Shown here piece by piece: positions 25,316 through 33,960 of a stretch of 64,000 bases of DNA. The translations under genes and the position numbers were made by a program. The notes beneath the pieces are model-generated. The model saw only the letters and a list, made by a program, of their open reading frames with translations, did no database searches and was not told the origin of the DNA. Every line of letters begins with the position of its first letter. The stretch's first letter is position 1. The DNA is from Kibdelosporangium philippinense (GTDB lineage: Bacteria > Actinomycetota > Actinomycetes > Mycobacteriales > Pseudonocardiaceae). The stretch spans positions 868,001 to 932,000 of the forward strand of contig NZ_JAJVCN010000001.1 in the NCBI RefSeq assembly GCF_021390435.2. The letters are read 5' to 3'.

Positions 25316-27318
25316 CCGCGCTGAGCTTCGGCATTGCCGTGGCACTCGGTGCGGTGGCCACGGTCGGCGCCGTGGCCGTGCCGGTCGCCATACGGTCCAT
25401 AGTGGTCGGTTGGGGGACGGCGCTGGCTGGTGCGGCTGGTGTCGTGGCCGGTGCCGGCGCCATGTCCGGCGGGTCGTTCTCCCTTGTGCTGCCAGGGTTG
25501 TTGCCCTTGTCCGGTGTCATGTTCACTGTGGACGCGCTGAGTGGGTTGTTCATCGCGGTGATCGGTGGTGTGTCGGTCGCGGCGGGGGTGTACGGGATCT
25601 CTTATGCCCACAACGGTGTCCAGGCGCGTCCGGTACAGGCGGCGCTCCCGTTGTTCGTGGTGGCGATGCTGCTGGTCGCAGCGGCCGGCAGCGTGGGCAC
25701 GTTCCTGATGTGCTGGGAACTGATGGCGTTGACCTCGCTGCTTTTGGTCCTGGCGGAGCATCGCCTGCGGGCTGAGGTCACGCAGGCGGGCCGTTGGTAC
25801 GCGGTCATGACGCATCTCGGGTTCGCGGCGGTCCTGGGTGGACTGCTGGTGTTCGTGGCACACGCTCCGGTTGACTCGTTCGCGGCGTTGCGAGCGGCGG
25901 CCGTGTCGCCGGGCGTGGCTGGTGTGGTGTTCGGCGTGACGCTGGCCGGGTTCGCCTCCAAGGCGGGGATTGTGCCGTTACACGCGTGGTTGCCGCGCGC
26001 GCATCCAGAGGCGCCGAGCCATGTGTCGGCGTTGATGTCCGCGGCGATGGTGACTCTTGGCGTGTACGGGATCGTGCGGGTCGGGCTCGATCTGCTGGGC
26101 GGGGGAGAGCGCTGGTGGTGGTTGCTGGTGCTCGCGCTGGGCGCGGTGTCCGCGGTGTACGGGATCTTGCAGGCGGCGATGAGCACCGACCTCAAGCGCC
26201 TGCTGGGCCAGTCCACAACGGAGAACATGGGCCTGGTGCTGGTCGGTGTGGGTGCGGCCGGGCTGTTCGCGTCGTCGGGCAACCGGGTGCTGGCCGGATT
26301 GGCCCTAGCGGCGGCGTTGTTACATGTGATCAACCATGCGGCGGTCAAGACACTGCTGTTCCTGGCCGCTGGCTCAGTGCTGAGCGCCACGCACAGCCGG
26401 GATCTGGACACGTTGGGTGGGCTGCGGCCCCGGATGCCGGTGACCACGGCGGCGTTCGGTCTGGGTGCGCTGGCAGCGTCGGCGTTGCCGCCGGGCACGG
26501 CGTTCGTGTCCGAGTGGCTGTTGTTGCAGGCGTTGATTCACGGGCTTCCAGCATCCGGGGTGGCTGCGGCGATTGCCATGCCGGTCGCGGTGGCAGCGGT
26601 GGCGCTGACCGCAGGGCTCGCGGTGGCGACGTTCGTAAAGGCCTTTGGTGTGGGGTTTCTCGCAAAGCCCCGTAGCGCAGCCGCTGCGCACGCACGCGAG
26701 AGTCCACCGAGCATGCTCGCCGCCATGGCGCTGGCCGGTGGTGCGTGTGTGGTGCTGGCGTTGCTGCCGACTCTGGTTCTGCCCGCCGTCGCAACGGCGA
26801 CGGGTATTGCTTTGGGGACAGGCGATTCGGCCGTGTCTGGAGCGGTGACCCTGCAGCTCGTGGGCGTCGCCGGGGCATTGTCGCCGTTGATGCTCGCGCT
26901 CGCTTTGGCCTCCGGTGTCGTTGTCGTGGTTGGCATTCTGCGGTTTGTCGCGGTGCGGCGGGCACGCCGTGAAGCGCGGCTCTGGGACTGTGGCGGTGGG
27001 CCGATGTCGGCGCGGATGGAATACACGGCCACCTCGTTCGCCGAGCCGTTGCAGCGGGTGTTCGACGACGTGGTTCAGCCGGAGACCGATGTGGACGTCA
27101 GTCACCACGAGGAGTCTCGATATCTGGTGCAGGCCGTCGAGTATCGGCGTCAGGTGCCGGACCGGATCGAACGACGGCTCTACGAACCGGTGCTCACTGC
27201 TGTGTCCGCGTGGGGCCGGATAGGCCGTCGGCTGGCGACGGGGAGCGTGCATCGTTATCTCGGGTACGGCTTCTACACCGTGTGCGCGGCCTTGATTCTG
27301 TTGGCGGTGACGCGGTGA
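25312..27318 (+). CDS. HyfB/NuoL-like proton-pumping membrane subunit
   Basis: 668 aa from ATG 25312, overlapping hycG by 4 bp. About 14-16 hydrophobic segments. The core has the proton-antiporter signature of complex I and Mrp subunits (SKAGIVPLHAWLPRAHPEAP, SHVSALMSAAMVTLGVYGIV) and the lysine/histidine helices LKRLLGQSTTEN and HVINHAAVKTLLFL. The soluble C-terminal tail (RLWDCGGG, SFAEPLQRVF) is typical of HyfB/HycC. Corresponds to Rv0083. Expected to couple electron transfer to ion translocation. Confidence 0.87.
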   Translation: MTALSFGIAVALGAVATVGAVAVPVAIRSIVVGWGTALAGAAGVVAGAGAMSGGSFSLVLPGLLPLSGVMFTVDALSGLFIAVIGGVSVAAGVYGISYAHNGVQARPVQAALPLFVVAMLLVAAAGSVGTFLMCWELMALTSLLLVLAEHRLRAEVTQAGRWYAVMTHLGFAAVLGGLLVFVAHAPVDSFAALRAAAVSPGVAGVVFGVTLAGFASKAGIVPLHAWLPRAHPEAPSHVSALMSAAMVTLGVYGIVRVGLDLLGGGERWWWLLVLALGAVSAVYGILQAAMSTDLKRLLGQSTTENMGLVLVGVGAAGLFASSGNRVLAGLALAAALLHVINHAAVKTLLFLAAGSVLSATHSRDLDTLGGLRPRMPVTTAAFGLGALAASALPPGTAFVSEWLLLQALIHGLPASGVAAAIAMPVAVAAVALTAGLAVATFVKAFGVGFLAKPRSAAAAHARESPPSMLAAMALAGGACVVLALLPTLVLPAVATATGIALGTGDSAVSGAVTLQLVGVAGALSPLMLALALASGVVVVVGILRFVAVRRARREARLWDCGGGPMSARMEYTATSFAEPLQRVFDDVVQPETDVDVSHHEESRYLVQAVEYRRQVPDRIERRLYEPVLTAVSAWGRIGRRLATGSVHRYLGYGFYTVCAALILLAVTR

Positions 27319-28262
27319 ACGCGCTCGGCATTGTGGGCGGGATCGTCCAGCCGGTGGTCATCGTGGCCGGGGCTCCGCTGCTGCTCGGGGTGATGCGGCA
27401 GGTCCGTGCGAAGCTGGAAGGCCGTGCGGGCGCTGGTGTTCTGCAGCCATGGCGGGATCTGCGCAAGCTGTTCGGCAAGGAACGCATTGCTCCGCGGGGG
27501 ACCAGCGAAGTGTTCCGGATCGCGCCGCTGATCCTGGTGGCTACCACACTGGTGGTCACGGTGGTGGCGCCGTTCGTGACCACCGCGTCGGCGATCGATC
27601 CGGTCGCTGACCTGTTCGCTGTGGTCGCGTTGCTGGCCTTAGGTGCGGTGGCGCTTGCGTTGGCCGGGCTGGACACCGGGACGGCGTTCGGAGGCATGGG
27701 ATCCAGCCGGGAGGTGACGATTCTCGCGCTGGTCGAGCCGACCCTGCTGGTGGCGATCTTCGCACTCTCGGTCCGGGCAGGGTCGACCAACCTCGGTGCG
27801 ATCGTGTCGTCCACATTGGATGATCCAGCGCGGGTGATCTCGCCGGTCAGCCTGCTGGCCGTGGTCGCGTTGATCATGGTGATCGTCGCGGAGACCGGGC
27901 GGCTACCGGTGGACAACCCGTCCACGCACCTGGAATTGACGATGGTGCACGAGGCGATGGTGCTCGAGTACGCCGGGCCTGACCTGGCGCTGGTCGAGTT
28001 GGCCTCGGCGATGCGGCTGTCAGTGTTCCTCGGCCTATTGACGAATCTGTTTCTGCCGTGGGGGATCGCCACGTCGGCCGTCCCACTCGCCGTCGTGGTC
28101 GGTGTACTGGCACTGGTGATCAAAGTCGGTGTGCTTGGCATGGTGCTCGCGGCGGGCGAGGTGTTCCTGGCCAAGCTGCGGCTGTTCCGCGTACCCGAGC
28201 TGCTGGCCGGATCGTTCCTGCTCGCTCTGCTGTCCGTCGCTGCCTCGTTCTTCCTGGCCTGA
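27315..28262 (+). CDS. hycD: HycD/NuoH-like membrane subunit
   Basis: 315 aa from GTG 27315 (GTGA overlap). Eight or so membrane segments. The NuoH/HycD loops are GVLQPWRDLRKLFGKE and ETGRLPVDNPSTHLELTMVH, the latter being the conserved acidic loop facing the quinone or iron-sulfur module. It anchors the hydrophilic arm to the membrane. Corresponds to Rv0084. The gene ends 12 bp before the next start. Confidence 0.87.
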   Translation: MNALGIVGGIVQPVVIVAGAPLLLGVMRQVRAKLEGRAGAGVLQPWRDLRKLFGKERIAPRGTSEVFRIAPLILVATTLVVTVVAPFVTTASAIDPVADLFAVVALLALGAVALALAGLDTGTAFGGMGSSREVTILALVEPTLLVAIFALSVRAGSTNLGAIVSSTLDDPARVISPVSLLAVVALIMVIVAETGRLPVDNPSTHLELTMVHEAMVLEYAGPDLALVELASAMRLSVFLGLLTNLFLPWGIATSAVPLAVVVGVLALVIKVGVLGMVLAAGEVFLAKLRLFRVPELLAGSFLLALLSVAASFFLA

Positions 28263-28274
28263 AAGAGAATCGTG

Positions 28275-28937
28275 ATGGGCGAGAGCTTGTACGTGCAGCT
28301 GCTGGACCTGGCGTGCGGCGGGTTGCTGTTGACCTCGGTGCTGGTGCTGTGGCGTCGTGAGCTGGCGGTGATCATCCGGGTGTTCGCGCTGCAAGGCCTG
28401 GCGCTCGCAATCCTGGTCGGTGTCCTTGCCGCACACGAGAACTCCCTTGACCTGTGGGTCGTCGCGATCGGTGTGCTGGTGTTGCGCGCCGGTGTGCTGC
28501 CCTATTTGCTCCGGCGGGCGTTGGCCAGCGCGGGTGAGTCCAGAAGAGAGACCCGGCCGTTGGTGAACGTGGCCGCGTCGTTGCTCGCCGCCGCCGTGCT
28601 GACGCTGCTGGCGTACGCGGTGTCCCAGCCGTTGGTGCGGCTGGCGCCATCTGCGGCGACGCAGGCGATCCCGGTCGGGATGACCGTCGTGTTGATCGGG
28701 TTTTTCGTCCTGGTCACGCGGCGTCGCGCGTTGTCGCAGCTGGTCGGTTTCCTGTTGATGGACAACGGGATCACCGCGGTCGGGTTTCTGACCACCGCCG
28801 AGGTCAGTCTCATCGTCGAGCTCGGCGTCTCGCTGGACGTGTTGCTGGCCGCGCTGGTTCTGCAGGTCCTCACCGCACGGATGCGGGAGACCTTCGGCGA
28901 TACCGACCTGGATGAGCTGCGGGAGTTGCGTGACTGA
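28275..28937 (+). CDS. HyfE/HycP-like membrane subunit
   Basis: 220 aa from ATG 28275 (GTG 28272 adjacent; GAAAGAGA upstream). Six to seven membrane segments with the HyfE-type features LVGFLLMDNGITAVGFLTTA and VELGVSLDVLLAALVLQVLT. The family is related to NuoK fused to a short extension. Corresponds to Rv0085 (HycP). The stop overlaps the next gene's ATG. Confidence 0.82.
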   Translation: MGESLYVQLLDLACGGLLLTSVLVLWRRELAVIIRVFALQGLALAILVGVLAAHENSLDLWVVAIGVLVLRAGVLPYLLRRALASAGESRRETRPLVNVAASLLAAAVLTLLAYAVSQPLVRLAPSAATQAIPVGMTVVLIGFFVLVTRRRALSQLVGFLLMDNGITAVGFLTTAEVSLIVELGVSLDVLLAALVLQVLTARMRETFGDTDLDELRELRD

Positions 28938-30397
28938 TGATTATCCTTCTCCCTCTTGTGGTTCCCCTGCTCGGCGCGCTGGGCTACGCCGTCGTCGGGT
29001 GGCGCCGAGCCACGGCCTGGATGAGTGCGGTGAGCGCCGCCGCGATGCTCACCTCAGCCATCATTCTCGTCGGCTCCGAACCACGCACCGCTCTCGCCGG
29101 TCTACTGCGGGTGGATGCGCTCGCGGCGTACATGCTCGTGGTGATCGGTGCGGTGGCACTGCTGGCCACTGTCGCCACTCCGGCGTACTTCATGACCGAG
29201 TTCGCGGCGAAGCGTGCTACCGAACGCACTGCGACCCGGCACAGTGTGCTGGTTCAGCTGTTCCTGGCTGCGATGGCCTTGGCGGTGCTCGCCGCGAACC
29301 TCGGCGTGTTGTGGATAGCCATCGAGGCCACCACCATCGTGACCGCGTTCCTGGTCGGGCAACGTCGCACCAAGGCGGCGGTTGAGGCGGCGTGGAAGTA
29401 CGTGGTGATCTGCTCGGCGGGCATCGCGCTGGCGCTGCTGGGCACGATCGTGCTCAACTTCGCCTCCTCGCGCGCGCCCGGCGCGGCCGGTCTGGACTTG
29501 ACGGCATTGGCGGCCACCGCGTCCAATCTGGATCCTGGAGTCACCCGGATCGCGGTGGTGTTGCTGATTCTCGGGTTCGGCACCAAGGCAGGGCTGGCAC
29601 CGCTGCACGCGTGGCTGCCCGACGCGCACAGCCAAGCGCCCGCGCCGGTGTCGGCCCTGATGTCCGGAGTGCTGCTGTCGGTGGCGTTCTACGCGATCCT
29701 GCGGGTGAAAGTGATCGCCGACGGCGCGTTGGGCACCGGGTTCACCCGCATGCTGCTCGCGGTGATGGCAGTGGCGTCGTTGGTGCTCGCGGCTTCTTTG
29801 CTGCTGGCGCAACAGGATTACAAGCGGATGCTGGCCTATTCGAGTATCGAGCACCTTGGCCTGGTCGCGCTTGGCGCGGCGATCGGCAGCCCGCTCGCGC
29901 TGACCGCGGTTCTGCTGCACGTTCTAGGTCATGGGCTGGCCAAGGGTGTGCTGTTCCTTGGTGCCGGGCGGATCCTGCAGGTGACTGGCACCAGCCGGAT
30001 CGACGGGGTACGTGGCTTGGCCGGGCCTCATCCGGTCCTGGCCGGTGGGATCGGGTTCGGCGTCTTGGCGCTGATTGGCTTGCCGCCGTTCAGCCTGTTC
30101 GCCAGTGAACTGGGCCTGTTTCGCGCCGGATTCGCCTCCGGCCTGGGTTGGCTGGCCGCGATCGCGCTGGTCCTTGTGCTGATCATCGCCGCGGCTCTGG
30201 TCACGCACACCAGCCGGATGCTGCTGGGCGCCACCCCGGATGGCCCGGGAACGGCTACCGGGACTCGCCAGGTACCAGTGCCTACCGCGTTCGCCCTGAT
30301 CGGCGGGCTGCTGGTGTGCGCGGCACTGGGCATTACGGCCGGGCCGCTGGCCGCCCTGCTGGATTCGGCCGTCGACACTCTGGTGGGGGCACGATGA
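28937..30397 (+). CDS. HyfF/HycQ-like proton-pumping membrane subunit
   Basis: 486 aa from ATG 28937. Antiporter-type subunit (NuoM/NuoN family) with about 14 membrane segments: FGTKAGLAPLHAWLPDAHSQ, APAPVSALMSGVLLSVAFYA, YKRMLAYSSIEHLGLVALGA and HVLGHGLAKGVLFLGAG. All the buried Lys/His positions of the family are visible. Corresponds to Rv0086 (HycQ). With the 25312 gene it gives the complex two pump-like subunits. Confidence 0.87.
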   Translation: MIILLPLVVPLLGALGYAVVGWRRATAWMSAVSAAAMLTSAIILVGSEPRTALAGLLRVDALAAYMLVVIGAVALLATVATPAYFMTEFAAKRATERTATRHSVLVQLFLAAMALAVLAANLGVLWIAIEATTIVTAFLVGQRRTKAAVEAAWKYVVICSAGIALALLGTIVLNFASSRAPGAAGLDLTALAATASNLDPGVTRIAVVLLILGFGTKAGLAPLHAWLPDAHSQAPAPVSALMSGVLLSVAFYAILRVKVIADGALGTGFTRMLLAVMAVASLVLAASLLLAQQDYKRMLAYSSIEHLGLVALGAAIGSPLALTAVLLHVLGHGLAKGVLFLGAGRILQVTGTSRIDGVRGLAGPHPVLAGGIGFGVLALIGLPPFSLFASELGLFRAGFASGLGWLAAIALVLVLIIAAALVTHTSRMLLGATPDGPGTATGTRQVPVPTAFALIGGLLVCAALGITAGPLAALLDSAVDTLVGAR

Positions 30398-31893
30398 GCA
30401 CTCTAGGTGAACCGGTCGGTCGGCGCCGTACCGCACTGACCGTCGCTCCGGGCGAACTGATGCAGCAGGCGCGTTCCTTGGTGGACAACGGATATCGGGT
30501 GGCGCTGGTCGCCGGTCACGACGATGGCGACCGGCTTCGCGCGGTGTACTTGTTCACCGCCGTCAACCCGGACAGGCGTGTGGATGTGCATGTCCCACTG
30601 GACCGCGAAGCCCCACAGGTGCCGAGCCTGGCCGGCTTGTCCTTCGCCGCCGGGCGCTTCGAGCGGGAGATGCGCGACCTGTTCGGGATCGTGCCCGCCG
30701 ATCACCCCTTGCCGAGGCGCCTCGTCCGGCATTTCCATTGGCCGCGGGGCTGGTATCCGATGCTCGCCGACGCGGGCGAACCGCCGGAGTTCGGTGGCGT
30801 CGACGGCCCTTATCCATTCAGGACAGTGGAAGGGCCCGGGGTGTACGAGATCCCGGTCGGCCCGGTACACGCCGGGATGATCGGTCCTGGCCATTTCCGG
30901 TTCTCCGTGGTGGGTGAGACGATTCTCAACCTCAAGGCCCGGTTGTGGTTCGTCCACAGAGGACTTGAGAAACTGTTCAACGGCCGCAGGCCCGAGCACG
31001 CGATCGAGCTGGCCGAGCGGGTCAGCGGCGACACCACCGTCGGGCACACGCTGGCCTTCTGCCAGGCGATCGAAGACGCCAACCAACACGAGGTTTCCCC
31101 CGACACGCGACGGATCCGGGCGATCCTGCTGGAACTGGAACGCCTCTACAACCACATCACCGACATCGGCGCGCTGTGCAACGACGTTGGCTACGGCATT
31201 CTCAACACACACGCGGGGCGCGTCCGCGAACAGCTGTTGCGGATCAACGACACAGTGGCCGGCCACCGGCTGCTGCGCGGAGCCATCCATCCGGGCGGTG
31301 TCACCATCGCTGCCCTACCCGACGTCGCCCGGCTACGTGCCATTGGTGCGGACATCGCTGAGATCGTCGCGCTCGCGCTCAGCAACACCGTCGTGGCCGA
31401 CCGGTTCACCGGCACTGCCGTGCTCACCCGTGAACAATCCACCGATCTCGGCACCCTCGGTTATGTCGCCCGCGCCAGTGGCCTCACCACCGACGCTCGC
31501 TACGACCACCCCGCCCTCGATGCGGACATTCCGCGCGTTCAGCACACTCACACCGATGGTGACGTCCTGTCCCGATTCCTCGTTCGCGCCGAGGAAGTCG
31601 CCGCGTCCATCGACATGATCGACACACTGGCCGGTGCGGCGGGCGGCACACCGGTGTCACCGCTCGGCTCCGCCGCCGGTGCGTCCGGGGTGGGGATCGT
31701 CGAGGGGTGGCGGGGGACGATCGTGCACCGTGTCGAACTCGCCCGGGACGGCACGCTGACCCGGGTCAAGATCGTCGACCCGAGCTTCTTCAACTGGCCT
31801 GCCCTGCCGGTCGCGCTGGCCGACACGATCGTCCCGGACTTCCCACTGACCAACAAAAGCTTCAACCTGTCCTACGCTGGCAACGATCTCTGA
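30394..31893 (+). CDS. hycE: HycE-like large subunit (NuoC-NuoD fusion) lacking [NiFe] ligands
   Basis: 499 aa from ATG 30394. Residues 1-150 are NuoC-like (FEREMRDLFGIVPADHPLPR); the rest is NuoD/hydrogenase-large-like (GPVHAGMIGPGHFRF, RRIRAILLELERLYNHITDI, LTNKSFNLSYAGNDL). In true [NiFe] hydrogenases two CxxC motifs bind the metal. Here the first is ERVSGDTTVGH (about residue 209) and the second is VDPSFFNWP (about 460), so all four cysteines are missing. It therefore cannot hold a NiFe site and is better viewed as an energy-converting-hydrogenase-related (Ehr) subunit. Corresponds to Rv0087. Last gene of the six-gene operon. Confidence 0.87.
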   Translation: MSTLGEPVGRRRTALTVAPGELMQQARSLVDNGYRVALVAGHDDGDRLRAVYLFTAVNPDRRVDVHVPLDREAPQVPSLAGLSFAAGRFEREMRDLFGIVPADHPLPRRLVRHFHWPRGWYPMLADAGEPPEFGGVDGPYPFRTVEGPGVYEIPVGPVHAGMIGPGHFRFSVVGETILNLKARLWFVHRGLEKLFNGRRPEHAIELAERVSGDTTVGHTLAFCQAIEDANQHEVSPDTRRIRAILLELERLYNHITDIGALCNDVGYGILNTHAGRVREQLLRINDTVAGHRLLRGAIHPGGVTIAALPDVARLRAIGADIAEIVALALSNTVVADRFTGTAVLTREQSTDLGTLGYVARASGLTTDARYDHPALDADIPRVQHTHTDGDVLSRFLVRAEEVAASIDMIDTLAGAAGGTPVSPLGSAAGASGVGIVEGWRGTIVHRVELARDGTLTRVKIVDPSFFNWPALPVALADTIVPDFPLTNKSFNLSYAGNDL

Positions 31894-31993
31894 CCATGTG
31901 ACGTACCAGTTCGATCTAAGAGTTGCGAATTTCTTTAACTGCGTAGATGATGTACTCCATTGTCGGTGTCTGCATGGCATAACGAGGGTGGGG

Positions 31994-32206
31994 ATGATGA
32001 AGGAGTTCACGACGACCTTGCGCAGCCAGGTCGATCAGGCCAAGCAGGCAATGACGGTGGCCCGGCGAGTCGGCCACGACTATGAGGTTCACCTGCACGG
32101 CGCGCGGATCCGCGACCTGCTCGACGTGGCCGCCCGGCACGGCATCGACGCCACCGGCTGGGTGGACCGCACGATGCTGGACGACGCGAAGCTCGGGGCC
32201 TCGTGA
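31994..32206 (+). CDS. small conserved protein, copy 1
   Basis: 70 aa from ATG 31994 (ATG 31997 also possible) after GAGGGTGGGG. Helical and basic at the start (MMKEFTTTLRSQVDQAKQAM), then GHDYEVHLHGARIRDLLDVA and GIDATGWVD. I do not know the family. A diverged paralogue is at 35034. Both lie about 70-85 bp after a similar TTGC(G/A)AA...CTTTAA element and both are followed by a malic-enzyme-like frame overlapping by 4 bp. Probably a small cytosolic partner of this stress locus. Confidence 0.65.
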   Translation: MMKEFTTTLRSQVDQAKQAMTVARRVGHDYEVHLHGARIRDLLDVAARHGIDATGWVDRTMLDDAKLGAS

Positions 32207-32994
32207 CATCCAGCAGCCGCCTGGTGGCAGTGGTCAGCGACGGCAGCGCCTTCACCGACCAGGACATCCCGGTAGAACCCTTGCTGCGCGGGTACGCGGC
32301 GCTGATCCACGAGTCGTCCGGTCTGCCGACCCTCGTGCGACCTCTTGGCGTCGGCGCCCCGCAGCATTTGCAGGCCACGCTCGGCGCCCTGTCAAAGACG
32401 GTCGGCGCGGTCCTGTTGCCACACGTCACACCGGATCGCGCCCACGCCGTGCGCCGCGCGGTCAGCGACATGCCGATTGTCACTGAGCACGACACCACCG
32501 CGATCGCACTGACCGCCGCGCTGATGACCACCCTCACCCGCGGCGGTCACCCGCTGACCTCCAGCCGCGTCGTGATCGCGGGCGCGAACACCATGCCGTT
32601 GCTGTCCCCGCTGCTGGTGACCGCGGGGATCGGCGACATCACCACCTGGAACCGTGCGGACGCCGTCGCGTTTCCCTTGCACCGCGTCGCCGCCGGAGCC
32701 CACGCCGTGATCGACCTGCTCGGCGGGCTCGCCACGGAATTCGACGCCCTCGTCGAACCTGTCGTGCTCACCCGCCGTGACCCACGCATCCCGCTGCTCG
32801 CCCTGCCAGGCCTGCTGCGCGCACTCACAAAGGCCCCGAATACGAGGCTGGACGTCGAGGTCTACCACGCCTGCGCCCTGGCCCTCGTGATGGCCACGCC
32901 GCCTGACGAACGGTTACCCCTCGGTCCGGACCGCGCCCTCACCCGTCGGGTCGCCGACGCCGCGACTCAGGCGCTTCACCAGCCAGCTCAGTAG
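32203..32994 (+). CDS. malic-enzyme-like protein without catalytic motifs
   Basis: 263 aa from GTG 32203, overlapping the small gene. VAVVSDGSA and the later VTEHDTTAIALTAALMTTLT and SSRVVIAGANTMPLLSPLLV follow the order of malic enzymes (VVTDG; DDxxGTA; Rossmann GAGAAG). The metal-binding DDxQGTA is replaced by EHDTTAIA, and the nucleotide-binding glycines are partly lost (AGANTM). The protein is about 130 residues shorter than real malic enzymes. I infer a non-catalytic or repurposed relative. No other function is evident. A broken copy follows the second small gene at 35.3 kb. Confidence 0.5.
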   Translation: MTSSSRLVAVVSDGSAFTDQDIPVEPLLRGYAALIHESSGLPTLVRPLGVGAPQHLQATLGALSKTVGAVLLPHVTPDRAHAVRRAVSDMPIVTEHDTTAIALTAALMTTLTRGGHPLTSSRVVIAGANTMPLLSPLLVTAGIGDITTWNRADAVAFPLHRVAAGAHAVIDLLGGLATEFDALVEPVVLTRRDPRIPLLALPGLLRALTKAPNTRLDVEVYHACALALVMATPPDERLPLGPDRALTRRVADAATQALHQPAQ

Positions 32995-33021
32995 GAGACT
33001 CCGAGCGCTGCCGGGCAAGCG

Positions 33022-33090
33022 GCGGACATGATGGTTTCCGGCTTCGTGTTGACCAACGAACGCCGGAACCTGTCCTATGCTGGCCACGAG
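33022..33090 (+). pseudogene. relic of a second hycE C-terminus
   Basis: The frame reads ADMMVSGFVLTNERRNLSYA then GHE. This lines up with the last 22 residues of HycE (ADTIVPDFPLTNKSFNLSYA then GN) at about 14 identities. Nothing else of that gene remains; DNA to the left is the end of the malic-like gene. It shows that another copy of the hyc locus once lay here. Confidence 0.6.
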
Positions 33091-33191
33091 CAGTGGCTGG
33101 ATCAGAATCCGCTGGTCATGAGGTGCGAAGCCGTGGCCATCGCGTCCCGACGGAGGTCGCGATGCGGTCGTGGACCGCAAGCTTTGCAAGT

Positions 33192-33207
33192 TTGCTAAGA
33201 TTGGCAA
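33192..33207. promoter_or_regulatory. ArsR-type operator, copy 2
   Basis: TTGCTAAGATTGGCAA, 113 bp before the intact arsR gene and one base different from 24346-24361. Overlapping half-sites TTTGCAAG (33183) and GCAATTGC (33203) extend it. Confidence 0.75.
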
Positions 33208-33319
33208 TTGCTGAACTATGCGGCCAGGAGCTGTGTCCTGCCGTTGTCGCACCAGGAAGGATCGGTGGCATGACGACGAGCAATGGCCATCGCGACTCGG
33301 CTGTCACCAGGGGGACCAC

Positions 33320-33697
33320 GTGAGCAGGCCGCTCTACCAGCTTAAAGCCGAGTTCTTCAAAACACTCGGGCACCCAGCGCGGATTCGTGTGCTCGAACTG
33401 CTCAGCCAGCGTGAACACGCGGTCTCCGAGATGCTGCCTGAAGTGGGGATCGAGGCTGCGAACCTGTCACAGCAGCTGGCTGTGCTGCGCCGGGCGGGTC
33501 TGGTGACGACCCGTAAGGAAGGCTCGACCGTCTACTACAGGCTGACCAGCCCGATTGTCGCGGAACTGCTCGCCGTCGCACGCAAGATCCTTACCGAGGT
33601 GCTGTCTGGGCAGGTCGAACTGCTGGAAGATCTCCGCGAACCGGCGTCCACGGTTCCCGTACCGAGCCGTACGACGCGGCGCAAGTCGCGGCAGTAG
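33320..33697 (+). CDS. ArsR-family regulator, intact copy (Rv0081-like)
   Basis: 125 aa from GTG 33320. Winged helix-turn-helix of the ArsR/SmtB type (FFKTLGHPARIRVLELLSQR, AANLSQQLAVLRRAGLVTTR, KEGSTVYYRL). There are no cysteines, so it is not a thiol metal sensor. M. tuberculosis Rv0081, upstream of the hyc-like genes, is the nearest recognised relative by sequence pattern and neighbourhood. It probably binds both TTGCTAA dyads and so controls itself, the hyc operon and the CBS/BON gene (inference). Confidence 0.85.
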   Translation: MSRPLYQLKAEFFKTLGHPARIRVLELLSQREHAVSEMLPEVGIEAANLSQQLAVLRRAGLVTTRKEGSTVYYRLTSPIVAELLAVARKILTEVLSGQVELLEDLREPASTVPVPSRTTRRKSRQ

Positions 33698-33714
33698 GTC
33701 TGCACACTGAGCCG

Positions 33715-33921
33715 TCGCGTGACGGCGTGCCCAGGCGATGATGCTGTGTGCTTGGGCGGTAAGGAATTCTCGCCATGTCGGGCCTGGTGGCGTGCGTCGG
33801 GCCGTGTAGTTCCGTGTCTCAGGACCAGAAGTTCGGCGTCTCTGCTGGTTTCCGTGAGCGATCTCAGCCGGTGCTTGGTGAATTCCGGGGTGAGCATGCG
33901 GCGCAACGCTTTCGTGATCAC
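33715..33921 (-). pseudogene. transposase shard, N-terminus joined to a later segment
   Basis: From ATG 33921 the minus frame reads TKALRRMLTPEFTKHRLRSL and SRDAELLVLRH, an IS transposase N-terminus. In a neighbouring frame it then gives GPTWREFLTAQAHSIIAW, a segment that normally lies about 150 residues further on. The middle is deleted and a frame is shifted. The missing middle type of sequence is the shard at 23400-23534. Confidence 0.5.
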
Positions 33922-33960
33922 CTGGAACCTCGGGTCGTTCGATGTTGGCAGATCGGTGCG

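Noticed and set aside
24830..31893. A functional group 4 [NiFe] hydrogenase
   Set aside because: The large subunit lacks both CxxC nickel-iron motifs and no Hyp maturation genes are in the window.
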